From the NCBI GenBank assembly GCA_002781365.1, contig PETN01000016.1, forward strand, positions 1 through 64,000: a DNA stretch of 64,000 nt, given 5' to 3'. Numbering within the stretch: the stretch's first letter is position 1; each line of letters begins with the position of its first letter. Origin of the DNA: Sulfurimonas sp. CG01_land_8_20_14_3_00_36_23. Lineage in GTDB: Bacteria; Campylobacterota; Campylobacteria; Campylobacterales; Sulfurimonadaceae. The position numbers and the translations under genes were made by a program. Below the pieces are notes generated by a model, which searched no databases, was not told where the DNA came from, and was given only the letters and a program-made list of their open reading frames with translations. Shown here piece by piece: positions 54,245-62,951 of this stretch.

Positions 54245-55328
54245 GGGCGATTAAGACGCCTTCTATCATCTTATCTATATCTCCATCAAGTATTGCACTA
54301 ACATTAGAGTATGCTTCGTTTGAACGTGTATCCTTGATTTGTTGATAGGGTTGCATTACATAGGAACGAATCTGATGTCCCCAACCTATCTCACTTTTAG
54401 CTACTCCATCAAGTTCTGCTTGTTTTGTTGCTAGTTCAAATTCATAGAGTCTTGATTTTAACATTTTCATTGCAGTTGCTTTATTTTTATGTTGACTTCG
54501 GTCATTTTGACATTGAACAACGATGTTTGTTTTTATGTGCGTCAAGCGAATAGCAGACTCAGTCTTATTAACATGTTGACCTCCCGCTCCGCTAGAACGG
54601 TATGTATCGACTCGAATATCCTTATCCTCTATAACAATGTTTATATCATCATCAACTTCGGGAGAGACCATTACAGAGCTAAAAGAGGTATGTCTTTTTG
54701 CATTTGAATCAAAAGGAGAAATTCTTACAAGTCTATGGATTCCATTTTCTACTTTGAGATAGCCATACGCATTCTCACCTTTGATGATGATAGAGACATC
54801 TTTTATCCCAGCTTCTTCTCCTGATTGGTAGTCAAGTACTTCAACGCTAAAGCCTCTCCTTTCAGCCCATCTTTTATACATTCTAAGGAGCATCTCCGCC
54901 CAGTCCTGAGATTCAGTTCCACCAGCACCAGGATGGATGGAGAGGATAGCATTGTTCGCATCAGTCTCACCGCTAAGAAGAACCTCTACTTCCATGTTTC
55001 TAATCAACTTCTCAAGTGCAGGTGCATCATCAAAGAGTGCTTGGATGGACTCTTCATCATTCTCTTCTTTTGCCATATCATAAAGCTCGTCTGCATCATT
55101 GACTGCATCTTTTGCTTTGGAATATTTGCTAAGTTTTCTTTGGAGTTGGGTTTTCTCTTTTTGAACTTTTGCAGCATTTGCGGCATCATTCCAAAACTCT
55201 TGGTCATTTTCTAGTTCTCCAATTTCAAGAAGCCTCTGCTTGATTTTATCTGGTTCTACAACGCCTGTGATATTGTTCATTTTGATTGTTATATTTTTTA
55301 ATAATTCTGTATATTCATAGTTGTCCAT
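54216..55328 (-). CDS. prfB: Peptide chain release factor 2
   Basis: A 370-residue release factor for UGA and UAA. The codon-recognition motif SPF is present ([12 protein letters not shown]) and the catalytic GGQ lies in [18 protein letters not shown]. The frame is continuous from ATG 55328, with no internal UGA or CUU-UGA site, so the +1 frameshift autoregulation of E. coli prfB is absent. It is transcribed away from panC with a 51-base shared promoter region. Confidence 0.95.
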   Translation of the reverse strand: MDNYEYTELLKNITIKMNNITGVVEPDKIKQRLLEIGELENDQEFWNDAANAAKVQKEKTQLQRKLSKYSKAKDAVNDADELYDMAKEENDEESIQALFDDAPALEKLIRNMEVEVLLSGETDANNAILSIHPGAGGTESQDWAEMLLRMYKRWAERRGFSVEVLDYQSGEEAGIKDVSIIIKGENAYGYLKVENGIHRLVRISPFDSNAKRHTSFSSVMVSPEVDDDINIVIEDKDIRVDTYRSSGAGGQHVNKTESAIRLTHIKTNIVVQCQNDRSQHKNKATAMKMLKSRLYEFELATKQAELDGVAKSEIGWGHQIRSYVMQPYQQIKDTRSNEAYSNVSAILDGDIDKMIEGVLIAQNKQSAFTK

Positions 55329-55346
55329 AAATCAATTCCATTGTTG

Positions 55347-55362
55347 TATAATTGCGATTATA
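55347..55362. promoter_or_regulatory. Overlapping divergent promoters of panC and prfB
   Basis: TATAAT on the plus strand at 55347-55352 serves panC, and TATAAT on the minus strand at 55357-55362 serves prfB. The -10 boxes are 4 bases apart and point across each other, so polymerase can occupy only one at a time. Confidence 0.5.
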
Positions 55363-55379
55363 TTAAATAGAGGCTTAAA

Positions 55380-56201
55380 ATGACGATTGTTGCTACCCCA
55401 CAAGAATTAAAAGATTATTTAAAAGATATAAATAAAAGTATCGGGTTTGTTCCAACAATGGGGGCTTTGCATGAGGGACATATTTCACTTATAAAAAAAG
55501 CTCGCCAAGAGAATGAAATTGTTATTGTCTCTATCTTTTTAAATCCTACACAGTTTTTAAAAGGGGAAGATTTAGAGAAGTATCCAAAAAAAGATGAGGC
55601 AGATAAGCAGATATGTAAGTTAAGCGGAGTCGATATTCTCTTTTTTCCACATGCCAAAGATATCTACTCGGAGGATGAAGTAAGTCTGCAAGCTCCCAAT
55701 GTAAGAGGCTATGTTCTCGAAGGGGCTAGCAGACCTTCACATTTTAACGGTGTCTTGACTGTAGTTATGAAGCTTTTAAATATAGTAAATCCTACAAATG
55801 CGTATTTTGGAAAAAAAGATGCACAACAGTTGCACTTAATATCTCTGATGGTAAAGCAGATGTTTATGAGTGTCAATGTTGTTGGGGTTGATACATTAAG
55901 AGAAAAAGATGGGCTTGCATTTAGCAGTAGAAATATCTATTTGAGTAAAGAGGAGAGACAAGAGGCACTTAAAATATCGGCTTCTCTCTACCAAGCTGGC
56001 AGAATGATTGGCAAAAATATTTTAGATACAAAACAAATCGTAGAGAAGATGAGAGAGATACTTGAACCATTGGAGATATCTTATGTTGAAGTGCTCAATC
56101 GTGATTTTGAATTAATTAGGCATGTGGAAATTTCAAACACGATTATTTTAGTGGAAGCGAAGGTGGGAAGTACGAGATTACTCGATAATATTTGGCTTTA
56201 A
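55380..56201 (+). CDS. panC: Pantothenate synthetase
   Basis: A 273-residue enzyme that joins pantoate and beta-alanine with ATP. The HXGH-type motif is PTMGALHEGHISLIKKA; FFGKKD-type YFGKKDAQQLHLI and the KMSKS-like AFSSRNIYLS are present. It uses the beta-alanine made by PanD at 22 kb. The last 24 bases overlap the opposing ftsI end. Copies of the recurrent word lie at 55645 (PHAK) and 56119 (HVE). Confidence 0.95.
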   Translation: MTIVATPQELKDYLKDINKSIGFVPTMGALHEGHISLIKKARQENEIVIVSIFLNPTQFLKGEDLEKYPKKDEADKQICKLSGVDILFFPHAKDIYSEDEVSLQAPNVRGYVLEGASRPSHFNGVLTVVMKLLNIVNPTNAYFGKKDAQQLHLISLMVKQMFMSVNVVGVDTLREKDGLAFSSRNIYLSKEERQEALKISASLYQAGRMIGKNILDTKQIVEKMREILEPLEISYVEVLNRDFELIRHVEISNTIILVEAKVGSTRLLDNIWL

Positions 56202-57938
56202 ATATCCCTCTTCAATCATAATATCCACTGCTTTTTTAAAGACAGGAACAGCAGTTTGCGCAGCAAATTGGCTCTTCTCTGGCTCAATTACAACGGAACA
56301 AATTGTATAATTATTACTCTTATCATTTGCAAAACCTGCAAATGTTGTGTTATAACGATTGATATACTCTTTGTCTTCTACTATATGTGCTGTTCCAGTT
56401 TTTCCACCAACCTCTAAGCCTACTGTTTGCGCTTTGGTTCCAGTCCCTTTATCTACTGTTTTAATAAGAATAGCTTTTACTCTAGCCGCAGTAGAACTTT
56501 TTATGACTTGGATTTGCTCTTCGTTAGGAATTAAAATTTCACGTCTATATTCATCTATAAAACTACTTACTATTTTAGGCGATACGATTCTTCCGTTATT
56601 ATTAAAAGCGCTGTAAGCTCTGACTATCTGCATGAGATTGGCTTTTATACCATATCCATAGGCGGCAGTTGCTTTATAAATCTCATTTTCTAGTCTTGAA
56701 GCACTTGGAATAGAACCACCCCTTTCATAAATCAAATCTTTTGTTGATTTTGCAGAGAAACCAAATTTTTTAAGTCCTTCATAAAATTCATACCCTGAGA
56801 GTTTTTGTGCCAGTTGAGCGATACCGATATTAGAAGAGTAAACGATTACATTCTCAGCACTGAGCCAATCCATTTTATGCTCATCAGTTATCACTTTCCT
56901 TCCAATTTTAAATCTTCCATTATGTCCATTTACTAAGTCATAAGGGTTGACAAGTCCTTTATCTAATAGCAGAGAAAATGTGATTGTTTTTATGACACTC
57001 CCAGGCTCAAAACTGTATTCTGTCGCTCCACTATTAAGCGATGGATAATCACTCTTTTTTATATCTTTTGGCAGATACCTATTGGAGCTTGCGAGCGTTA
57101 AAACTTTGCCATTGTTTGAGTTCATGATGGCAATCATTACCTCTTTAGCTTCTAGCTCTTTTTTCATGTTGTCACACATTTTTTCTATTTTGAACTGTAG
57201 CGCTACAGGAATATTGAGTTTGATGTCAAACCCATTGATAGCAGGCTTTGTAAAACTCTCTTTATTTAAGATAATATAGCCATTGACATCTCGCAGACCT
57301 CTGCTTTTTGCATCTTGTCGAGCTGATAACTCTCTGTCAAATCTTTTTTCTAAACCTTTTACACCTTTTACCTGTGTATATCCATCCTCTTCAATCTTTT
57401 GAGGATACCCTATGATAGGAGTAAGTAAATTACCATAAGGGTACTCTCTGCTCTCTCCACTCTCTATTATTCTAAGACCATGAAGTGTTTTTTGACCTGT
57501 GGTTTTATTTTCTCTTTGTACAAAAACATCAAATTGTCTGAGTTCAAAAGCAAGACGCTTTAGATATTGGGCCTGTTTTTCTGCTACATCATAGCTTAGA
57601 ACAGTTACTCCACTGTTTTTATTGAGTTTTTCTGCAATCTCTTTGGCATCAATTCCTGAGTAGATACTAAAGAGCTGAATAAAAAGTTCTTTTTTTTGAG
57701 GGTCTATGTAGTAAGTGTTTACAACTGCTTTATAGAGCTTTTTTGTAGTTGCGATGTGAAAGCCATCTGCACTGATGATACTTCCTCTCTCCGCTTTTGA
57801 ACTCTCTTGCGTGTAGAGTGAAGGCATGTCACGCTGTTTTAAAACAGTAAGAAGCATGACACTAAGAAATATAAAAAAACCTAAGGCAAGAAGAGAATAG
57901 AGAAGTAATATTTTTTTACTTTTACTTTTATTTAGCAT
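56178..57938 (-). CDS. ftsI: Penicillin-binding protein, FtsI/PBP2-type transpeptidase
   Basis: A 586-residue class B penicillin-binding protein. A short cytoplasmic tail and one membrane helix (ILLLYSLLALGFFIFLSVMLL) lead to the dimerisation domain (ERGSIISADGFHIA) and the transpeptidase domain. The latter holds SVIK (SXXK, in FEPGSVIKTITF), SSN (SXN, in VYSSNIGIA) and KTG (GGKTGTAHIVED). It crosslinks peptidoglycan at the septum. It starts 10 bases after fliE, so it can be transcribed with the flagellar rod genes, an order shared with Campylobacter jejuni. Confidence 0.9.
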   Translation of the reverse strand: MLNKSKSKKILLLYSLLALGFFIFLSVMLLTVLKQRDMPSLYTQESSKAERGSIISADGFHIATTKKLYKAVVNTYYIDPQKKELFIQLFSIYSGIDAKEIAEKLNKNSGVTVLSYDVAEKQAQYLKRLAFELRQFDVFVQRENKTTGQKTLHGLRIIESGESREYPYGNLLTPIIGYPQKIEEDGYTQVKGVKGLEKRFDRELSARQDAKSRGLRDVNGYIILNKESFTKPAINGFDIKLNIPVALQFKIEKMCDNMKKELEAKEVMIAIMNSNNGKVLTLASSNRYLPKDIKKSDYPSLNSGATEYSFEPGSVIKTITFSLLLDKGLVNPYDLVNGHNGRFKIGRKVITDEHKMDWLSAENVIVYSSNIGIAQLAQKLSGYEFYEGLKKFGFSAKSTKDLIYERGGSIPSASRLENEIYKATAAYGYGIKANLMQIVRAYSAFNNNGRIVSPKIVSSFIDEYRREILIPNEEQIQVIKSSTAARVKAILIKTVDKGTGTKAQTVGLEVGGKTGTAHIVEDKEYINRYNTTFAGFANDKSNNYTICSVVIEPEKSQFAAQTAVPVFKKAVDIMIEEGYLKPNIIE

Positions 57939-57948
57939 CTGATGAGGA

Positions 57949-58251
57949 TTATAGTTGTGTTCTACCTAACTCTTTGTATGCATTAAGAGCTTTGTTTCTT
58001 ATCTCAAGCATAAGTTTCATGCTAGTTTCTGCTTTATTAATAGCAAGTGCGGCTTGATGAAGGTCTTTAACCTGTCCAGTTGCCATGTCTCCTATGGCTT
58101 GTTCACTCTGAACCTGAAGCTCATTGACTTCATTCATTGCAGATTTAAGCTGTTTAGCGAATGCTTCCGCTCCACCAGCATTTTCAATCTTGCTTTTTTG
58201 TTTTAGTAAATCGGCAGTTGATGTGCCTGAAATATTGCTAATATTACTCAT
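57949..58251 (-). CDS. fliE: Flagellar hook-basal body protein FliE
   Basis: A 100-residue protein that joins the MS ring to the rod. The C-terminal LHQAALAINKAETSMKLMLEIRNKALNAYKEL is the family signature. It lacks a signal peptide because it is exported by the flagellar apparatus. Third gene of flgB-flgC-fliE. Confidence 0.93.
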   Translation of the reverse strand: MSNISNISGTSTADLLKQKSKIENAGGAEAFAKQLKSAMNEVNELQVQSEQAIGDMATGQVKDLHQAALAINKAETSMKLMLEIRNKALNAYKELGRTQL

Positions 58252-58317
58252 TTGAGTCTCCTTTCAAAGAAGAGTTACCGCTTTGTGATGTGAACATTTT
58301 CTACTCTTCCTCTTTCA

Positions 58318-58812
58318 TTATTGTAACAGTGAAATAGCACTGCTTGCCATGTTTTTTGCGCTTTCAAAAGCTGCAACATTTGCCTGATAAGAGCGAGTCG
58401 CTTCAACTAAATCGGCCATTTCAATTACAGGATTAATATTTGGATACGCAACATAACCGTTAGCATCCGCATCTGGATGGGATGGGTCAAATTTCATCTT
58501 TGGTGCTCTGTCATCTCTTGAAATTTTGTCAACTATAACACTCATTATAGCAGGATTTACTTTTTTGCCAAAATCACCCTCATTTAAAGGGTCTTGGTAT
58601 TGTGCACTCTGGGTTGAACCATTAAGTGCTTTGTTGAACTCTTGGTTAAAGTCTATCGCCTTAAAAACAACTTCTTGGCGTCGGTATGGTCCACCTTCTG
58701 CAGTTCTTGTTGTTTGTGCATTCGCAATGTTGCTTGAGATTGTATTTACACGAACTCTCTGTGCAGATAAACCATAACCGCTTATATCAAAGCTATTTAA
58801 AAAGTTACTCAT
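58318..58812 (-). CDS. flgC: Flagellar proximal rod protein FlgC
   Basis: A 164-residue rod protein. The N-terminal SGYGLSAQRVRVNTISSNIANAQTTRT and the C-terminal NPVIEMADLVEATRSYQANVAAFESAK are the conserved coiled-coil ends of axial proteins. It follows flgB by 10 bases and is followed by a 66-base gap before fliE. Confidence 0.95.
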   Translation of the reverse strand: MSNFLNSFDISGYGLSAQRVRVNTISSNIANAQTTRTAEGGPYRRQEVVFKAIDFNQEFNKALNGSTQSAQYQDPLNEGDFGKKVNPAIMSVIVDKISRDDRAPKMKFDPSHPDADANGYVAYPNINPVIEMADLVEATRSYQANVAAFESAKNMASSAISLLQ

Positions 58813-58822
58813 CTACTCTTCC

Positions 58823-59254
58823 TTATTGCGTTTTCGAAGAAGCGTCAATGACGCTTTTAAAAATCATGCTATCTTTTTTATTTGCTTGAATCAGAGCATT
58901 AAACATAACAGAGTTTTTACTCATCTCTGTTGTTTCAACATCCAAGTCAACACTGTTACCGTCATTTCTTGCCATGTGTCCATCTCTGAAAAATGTTGTA
59001 GCTTTATACGAACTTTTTTCATTTTGTAGAGGAATGTGCGAAGCGTTCGTCGTAGCAAGCTCTAGTTTTGGCTTCTCTTGAGATAAAAGCTCCGCTTTTT
59101 TTGCAGATAAGGCATCTTCAAAGCGAATATCTCTAGGTCTGTAAAAAGGAGTGTCAGCATTTGCAATGTTCGATGAAATCATATCTTGTCGTGCCGCTCT
59201 GTAATCAAGCGCATCTTTAACCAAGCCATGAACACGAGAAATTTCAATACTCAT
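58823..59254 (-). CDS. flgB: Flagellar proximal rod protein FlgB
   Basis: A 143-residue rod protein: ALDYRAARQDMISSNIANADTPFYRPRDIRF, then VETTEMSKNSVMFNALIQA. First gene of the operon, 30 bases downstream of a good sigma-54 promoter with GGAG as ribosome site. Confidence 0.95.
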   Translation of the reverse strand: MSIEISRVHGLVKDALDYRAARQDMISSNIANADTPFYRPRDIRFEDALSAKKAELLSQEKPKLELATTNASHIPLQNEKSSYKATTFFRDGHMARNDGNSVDLDVETTEMSKNSVMFNALIQANKKDSMIFKSVIDASSKTQ

Positions 59255-59283
59255 CTGAACTCCTTTTTAATTGAAAATAAATA

Positions 59284-59300
59284 AGCAAATATAGTTCCAA
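59284..59300 (-). promoter_or_regulatory. Sigma-54 promoter of flgB-flgC-fliE
   Basis: On the minus strand TTGGAACTATATTTGCTT has GG and GC spaced by exactly 10 bases, the -24/-12 pattern of RpoN promoters. It lies 30 bases before flgB. In Campylobacter and Helicobacter the rod and hook genes are RpoN-dependent and controlled by the FlgS/FlgR system. Confidence 0.8.
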
Positions 59301-59401
59301 TTTTATTGTAAATCTACTTTAAGCATAGTTTTATAATATCTTGAAGATAATACTACCAAGGTTACTAGAGTAATCTATTTTTTTTATTTAAGGAGTTCTT
59401 T

Positions 59402-59824
59402 ATGAAAAGAGCTGGTTTTACTATGATCGAATTGATCTTCGTTATTGTTATTTTAGGTATTTTGGCAGCTGTTGCCATTCCAAAACTTGCTGCTACGCGT
59501 ACAGATGCTAAAGTTGCGTCAGAAGCTACAAGTATTAGTCAAGGTGTACAAAATCTTGGTGCTGAATTTACTGCAAGAGGTTCATTCCAAACTGAGACAA
59601 TTACAGCTGCTAATGCAGCAACGAAGTGTGCTACTTTTGCAAATACTTCATTAACTGATGGAAATATCACATTATCTGCAATATCAACAGGAACAACGAA
59701 TGGTGACTGCCCTCAAGATGTGTTAGATGCTGTTAAAACAAGATTAAGTGCAAATGGAATTCTGGATGCAAATAGTTCAGCTCCAAAAGTATTCCAATTT
59801 GGTGGTTCAGGTGTAGTTTACTAA
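59402..59824 (+). CDS. Type IV pilin/pseudopilin-like protein
   Basis: A 140-residue prepilin. KRAG precedes FTMIELIFVIVILGILAAVAIP, with the prepilin peptidase site after Gly and Glu at +5. The globular part has two Cys (KCATF and DCPQD) that may form the D-region disulfide. A -10 box TATAAT is at 59332-59337 and AAGGAG before ATG. Either a type II secretion pseudopilin or a minor type IV pilin; no assembly ATPase or secretin is in the window. If this organism is naturally competent, such pilins could take up DNA; that is inference. Confidence 0.85.
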   Translation: MKRAGFTMIELIFVIVILGILAAVAIPKLAATRTDAKVASEATSISQGVQNLGAEFTARGSFQTETITAANAATKCATFANTSLTDGNITLSAISTGTTNGDCPQDVLDAVKTRLSANGILDANSSAPKVFQFGGSGVVY

Positions 59825-59838
59825 AAACATTTTTTTAT

Positions 59839-59867
59839 TGCGTTCCCAAGTTCAACTTGGGAACGCA
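59839..59867. repeat. REP-like palindrome copy 1
   Basis: TGCGTTCCCAAGTT (59839-59852), C, and its perfect complement (59854-59867): a 14-bp stem. It follows the first pilin gene by 14 bases and could terminate its transcript. It belongs with the second palindrome at 59886. Confidence 0.7.
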
Positions 59868-59885
59868 TATCAAAAAACTCTTTCT

Positions 59886-59910
59886 CGTTCCCACGTTCTA
59901 CGTGGGAATG
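59886..59910. repeat. REP-like palindrome copy 2
   Basis: CGTTCCCACGT (59886-59896), TCT, ACGTGGGAATG (59900-59910): an 11-bp stem with one G-T pair, 47 bases from copy 1. The core GTTCCCA.GTT.AC.TGGGAA is shared. Repeats of this form are common in many proteobacteria as extragenic palindromes. Confidence 0.7.
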
Positions 59911-60022
59911 CATATAAGCTCTCAACCTTTTCCCTCTCTAACCAAAATCTTCAAATCAAAATAATCTAAATAATGCTACTATACTAACCCAATGAAAAAT
60001 GATTAAATTAGAGGAATTTCCA

Positions 60023-60478
60023 ATGAAAAACAAAAAAAATGCTTTTACTATGATAGAACTTGTCTTTGTTATTGTTATTTTAGGAATTTTAGCGGCTGTT
60101 GCAATCCCAAAACTTGCGGCTACAAGAACGGATGCGACTATTGCTAAGGGGAGGGCGGACATCGCAAGTATCCGCTCTTCTATAGTTATGGAGAGACAAG
60201 CTAGGCTTGTAAGAGGTGACCCAAGTTGGATACCAAAGCTCAGCAATAGCACTACAACACTTTTTACAGGTTCAGATGTCAACAGAACTCTTTTGATGTA
60301 TGGCATTGCCTCTGGTGATTGGACGACAACTGTAGCTAACGCAGGTTTAGTTCACACGTTCACAGTTAATGGAACAGCAGTTACTTTTACCTATAGCAAT
60401 ACTACAGGCATATTTACCTGCGATACAACTGCTGGTACAACAGCTCAACAAGAGTTATGTGCAAGTTTAATAAACTAA
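60023..60478 (+). CDS. Type IV pilin/pseudopilin-like protein, paralogue
   Basis: A 151-residue prepilin. ATG 60023 (behind GAGG at 60013-60016) gives KNKKNAFTMIELVFVIV; an upstream ATG at 59999 is less likely. The first about 30 mature residues (FTMIEL to KLAATRTDA) are nearly the same as in the gene 200 bases upstream. The C-terminal part differs and includes Cys residues (FTCDTT and ELCASLIN). The pair probably arose by duplication or shares a conserved assembly helix. priA follows 16 bases later. Confidence 0.85.
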   Translation: MKNKKNAFTMIELVFVIVILGILAAVAIPKLAATRTDATIAKGRADIASIRSSIVMERQARLVRGDPSWIPKLSNSTTTLFTGSDVNRTLLMYGIASGDWTTTVANAGLVHTFTVNGTAVTFTYSNTTGIFTCDTTAGTTAQQELCASLIN

Positions 60479-60494
60479 TATCAAGAGGATTGCC

Positions 60495-62384
60495 ATGTAT
60501 TTTTATGAAGTTGCAATCCTCGCATCCCCTTTATCTTCCCTTACCTACCACTTTGACATAGAGATAAAAATAGGCACACTTGTAGATGTAGTTCTTAGAA
60601 ATAAAACTTCCAAAGGTGTTGTAGTTTCCACATGCCAAAAACCAGAGTTTAAAACGAATGAAATTGTAGGAGTGAGCGAATTTTTCTACTCCAAAAAACA
60701 AGTTAAATTAGCCACATTTATATCGAACTATTATTTCTCTTCTTTGGGAGAAGCGCTTGGGTTGATGACTCCTTATGATGCACAGGCGAAGGCAAGCCAT
60801 CGCTTCCAAGAGAGTAAAGCAACCGATAACAACGGCCAAGGAACTGATGGCTTGCCTTTAGCAGAGAGTAGTATCACACTCTCAAAAAAACAGAATGAAG
60901 CCTTGTCTTCTCTACAAAAACATAATGTCTCTTTACTCTTTGGCGATACAGGAAGCGGTAAAACAGAGATATATATGAAATATTTCGAGCAGATATTGGC
61001 ATGTGGAAGTCGTTCAATATTTTTAATGCCTGAAATCTCTTTGACTCCTCAGATGGAGACAAGACTCAAAGAGCACTTTGGAGATGCTGTTGTTATGTGG
61101 CACTCAAAACTGACTCCTCTTCAAAAGAGAAAAGCCTTAGAAAAAATCTACGATGGAACTGCGTATATCATCGCTGGTCCAAGGTCTGCACTCTTTTTAC
61201 CTATTGAAAATTTGGGTCTAATTGTCGTAGATGAAGAGCATGACGATAGTTATAAGTCCTCATCAAGACCACGTTACAATGCTCGTGACATAGCTATTTA
61301 TATGGGTAAACTTTATGATGTTCCCGTAGTTTTAGGAAGTGCAACACCCTCTCTGAACTCTTATGTGAAGTTTCCACATGCCAGACTTAAGGGTGGGCAC
61401 TTCTCTTCAAACAAAGAGTTTGTTTATGAGCGCTCCGTTGAAACACTCTCTCCCCTTATTCTAAGTACATTAAAAGCGAGTGTTGAAGCTAAAGAGCAAT
61501 CGATAGTTTTCCTTCCAACGCGTGCAAATTTTAAGTATCTTATTTGTCAAGATTGTGGGCATACCTATGAGTGTGTCTTTTGTAGTATTGGGATGAGTAT
61601 CCATCAACATTCACGCGCTCTGAAGTGTCACTACTGTAATGCAACGCAGGCGATACCTCAAGTCTGTAGTGAGTGCGGTAGCGGTAATCTTACAAGTTCG
61701 CGCCTTGGAACTGCCGAAGCAGTAAAGAACATTAGTGAAGAGTTTCCACATGCCAATGTTGAGCAGTTCGACAGAGATAGCATTACCACGCAAAACAAAC
61801 TTAAAAAAGCACTTAAGAGGTTTAATGACAAAGAGACAGATATTCTTGTTGGAACGCAGATGTTAAGTAAAGGGCATGATTACCATGGGGTTACTTTAGC
61901 TGTTGTGCTTGGTATGGATAACATGCTCAATATGGGTGATTACAGAGCTAGAGAAAAAGCACTCTCCTCTTTAATCCAAGTCGCAGGAAGAAGTGGTAGA
62001 AAAAAGAGCGCAAAGGTATTGGTTCAGAGTTTTAATGAAGAGTTTTTTAGTACATATATGGACAACTACGAAGCCTTTTTAGAAGAGGAAAAAACCTATA
62101 GAGAAGATTTGTACCCGCCTTACAAAAAACTTTGCAGAGTTCTCTTTAGCGATAAAAATGGACTTAAAGCAAAAGAGCAGATGCTAAAAATGCAAGAGGC
62201 TCTGAAAAGTTTTTCGCATGTGGAAATTGTTGGTTATGGAAAGTGCGGGATAGAGAGAGTTGCAAACAAATACAGATTTGAGATTTTACTTCGTAGTGAT
62301 AAAAGTACAGACATCATCAAAGCAGTTTCCACATGCCGCGTCGATTTGGCTGAGGTTGATATGGACCCTATCGAGTTTGGGTAA
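60495..62384 (+). CDS. priA: Primosomal protein N' (replication restart helicase)
   Basis: A 629-residue superfamily 2 helicase that reloads the replisome at stalled forks. Walker A is GDTGSGKTEIY, Walker B DEEHDDSYKSSSRPRYNARDIA, and the zinc-binding region reads CQDCGHTYECVFCS then LKCHYCN and CSECGSG. QVAGRSGRKKSAKVLVQ is motif VI. It is somewhat shorter than E. coli PriA (732). Five exact copies of the recurrent word lie within it (60626, 60996, 61372, 61744, 62328) and a near copy at 62214. It converges with the NUDIX gene without a gap. Confidence 0.95.
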   Translation: MYFYEVAILASPLSSLTYHFDIEIKIGTLVDVVLRNKTSKGVVVSTCQKPEFKTNEIVGVSEFFYSKKQVKLATFISNYYFSSLGEALGLMTPYDAQAKASHRFQESKATDNNGQGTDGLPLAESSITLSKKQNEALSSLQKHNVSLLFGDTGSGKTEIYMKYFEQILACGSRSIFLMPEISLTPQMETRLKEHFGDAVVMWHSKLTPLQKRKALEKIYDGTAYIIAGPRSALFLPIENLGLIVVDEEHDDSYKSSSRPRYNARDIAIYMGKLYDVPVVLGSATPSLNSYVKFPHARLKGGHFSSNKEFVYERSVETLSPLILSTLKASVEAKEQSIVFLPTRANFKYLICQDCGHTYECVFCSIGMSIHQHSRALKCHYCNATQAIPQVCSECGSGNLTSSRLGTAEAVKNISEEFPHANVEQFDRDSITTQNKLKKALKRFNDKETDILVGTQMLSKGHDYHGVTLAVVLGMDNMLNMGDYRAREKALSSLIQVAGRSGRKKSAKVLVQSFNEEFFSTYMDNYEAFLEEEKTYREDLYPPYKKLCRVLFSDKNGLKAKEQMLKMQEALKSFSHVEIVGYGKCGIERVANKYRFEILLRSDKSTDIIKAVSTCRVDLAEVDMDPIEFG

Positions 62385-62951
62385 TTAAACAGCTCTTATG
62401 TTGTCAAAAAACCAGTAAAACGCCATAATCAAGCCTGGTGTTTTATGCTGAGTCTCATCAAACATAAACTTTTTTGCCTCCGCAAAAGGGAGATAAATGA
62501 CTTCTATATCCTCCTCTTCAAGACCACCACCATTATTTACTTGCATTGCATCGGAGACTTCTGCATAATAGAGGGTTTGAAGTGCGCCAGAAATACCAAC
62601 ATTAGTGTAGTATGAGGTCACTCTTTGTATATTTTCTACAGGAACATCATAGCCGCACTCTTCTAAAATCTCCTCTTTTGCTATCTGCACATTTTTGGCA
62701 TCTTTATCGACTAATCCCGCGCAGAGTTCATAGGTGTAGCCATTTACTTTGTTGGAGTTTAAAACAGTGATTCTTAGCTGCTTAACAAGAATAAAAGACT
62801 CTTTTTGGACATGCCAAAGAAGGATGCTCACACTATCATGACTTAGAACCGCTTCCCATGTTTTTTTGATATTTTTGAGGGTGTAGTTAATCTGAATTGG
62901 CTTCGCATATATTGGGTTTTCAAGTGCTTGAATTGAGTCTATTTTAACCAT
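62385..62951 (-). CDS. NUDIX hydrolase, UDP-sugar diphosphatase (NUDT14)-like
   Basis: A 188-residue NUDIX protein. The box is unusual: CAGLVDKDAKNVQIAKEEILEECGYDVP has KEEILEECGY where most have REUXEEXGU, so the usual Arg is Glu. The long GLVD...KE-EECGY form with SYYTNVGISGALQTLYYAEV resembles NUDT14-type UDP-glucose or ADP-ribose pyrophosphatases. It overlaps the upstream M23 gene by 8 bases and is probably co-transcribed. The substrate is inferred, not proven. Confidence 0.75.
   Translation of the reverse strand: MVKIDSIQALENPIYAKPIQINYTLKNIKKTWEAVLSHDSVSILLWHVQKESFILVKQLRITVLNSNKVNGYTYELCAGLVDKDAKNVQIAKEEILEECGYDVPVENIQRVTSYYTNVGISGALQTLYYAEVSDAMQVNNGGGLEEEDIEVIYLPFAEAKKFMFDETQHKTPGLIMAFYWFFDNIRAV

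Noticed and set aside
54216-55328. Programmed frameshift in prfB
   Set aside because: The frame is uninterrupted from ATG to stop.
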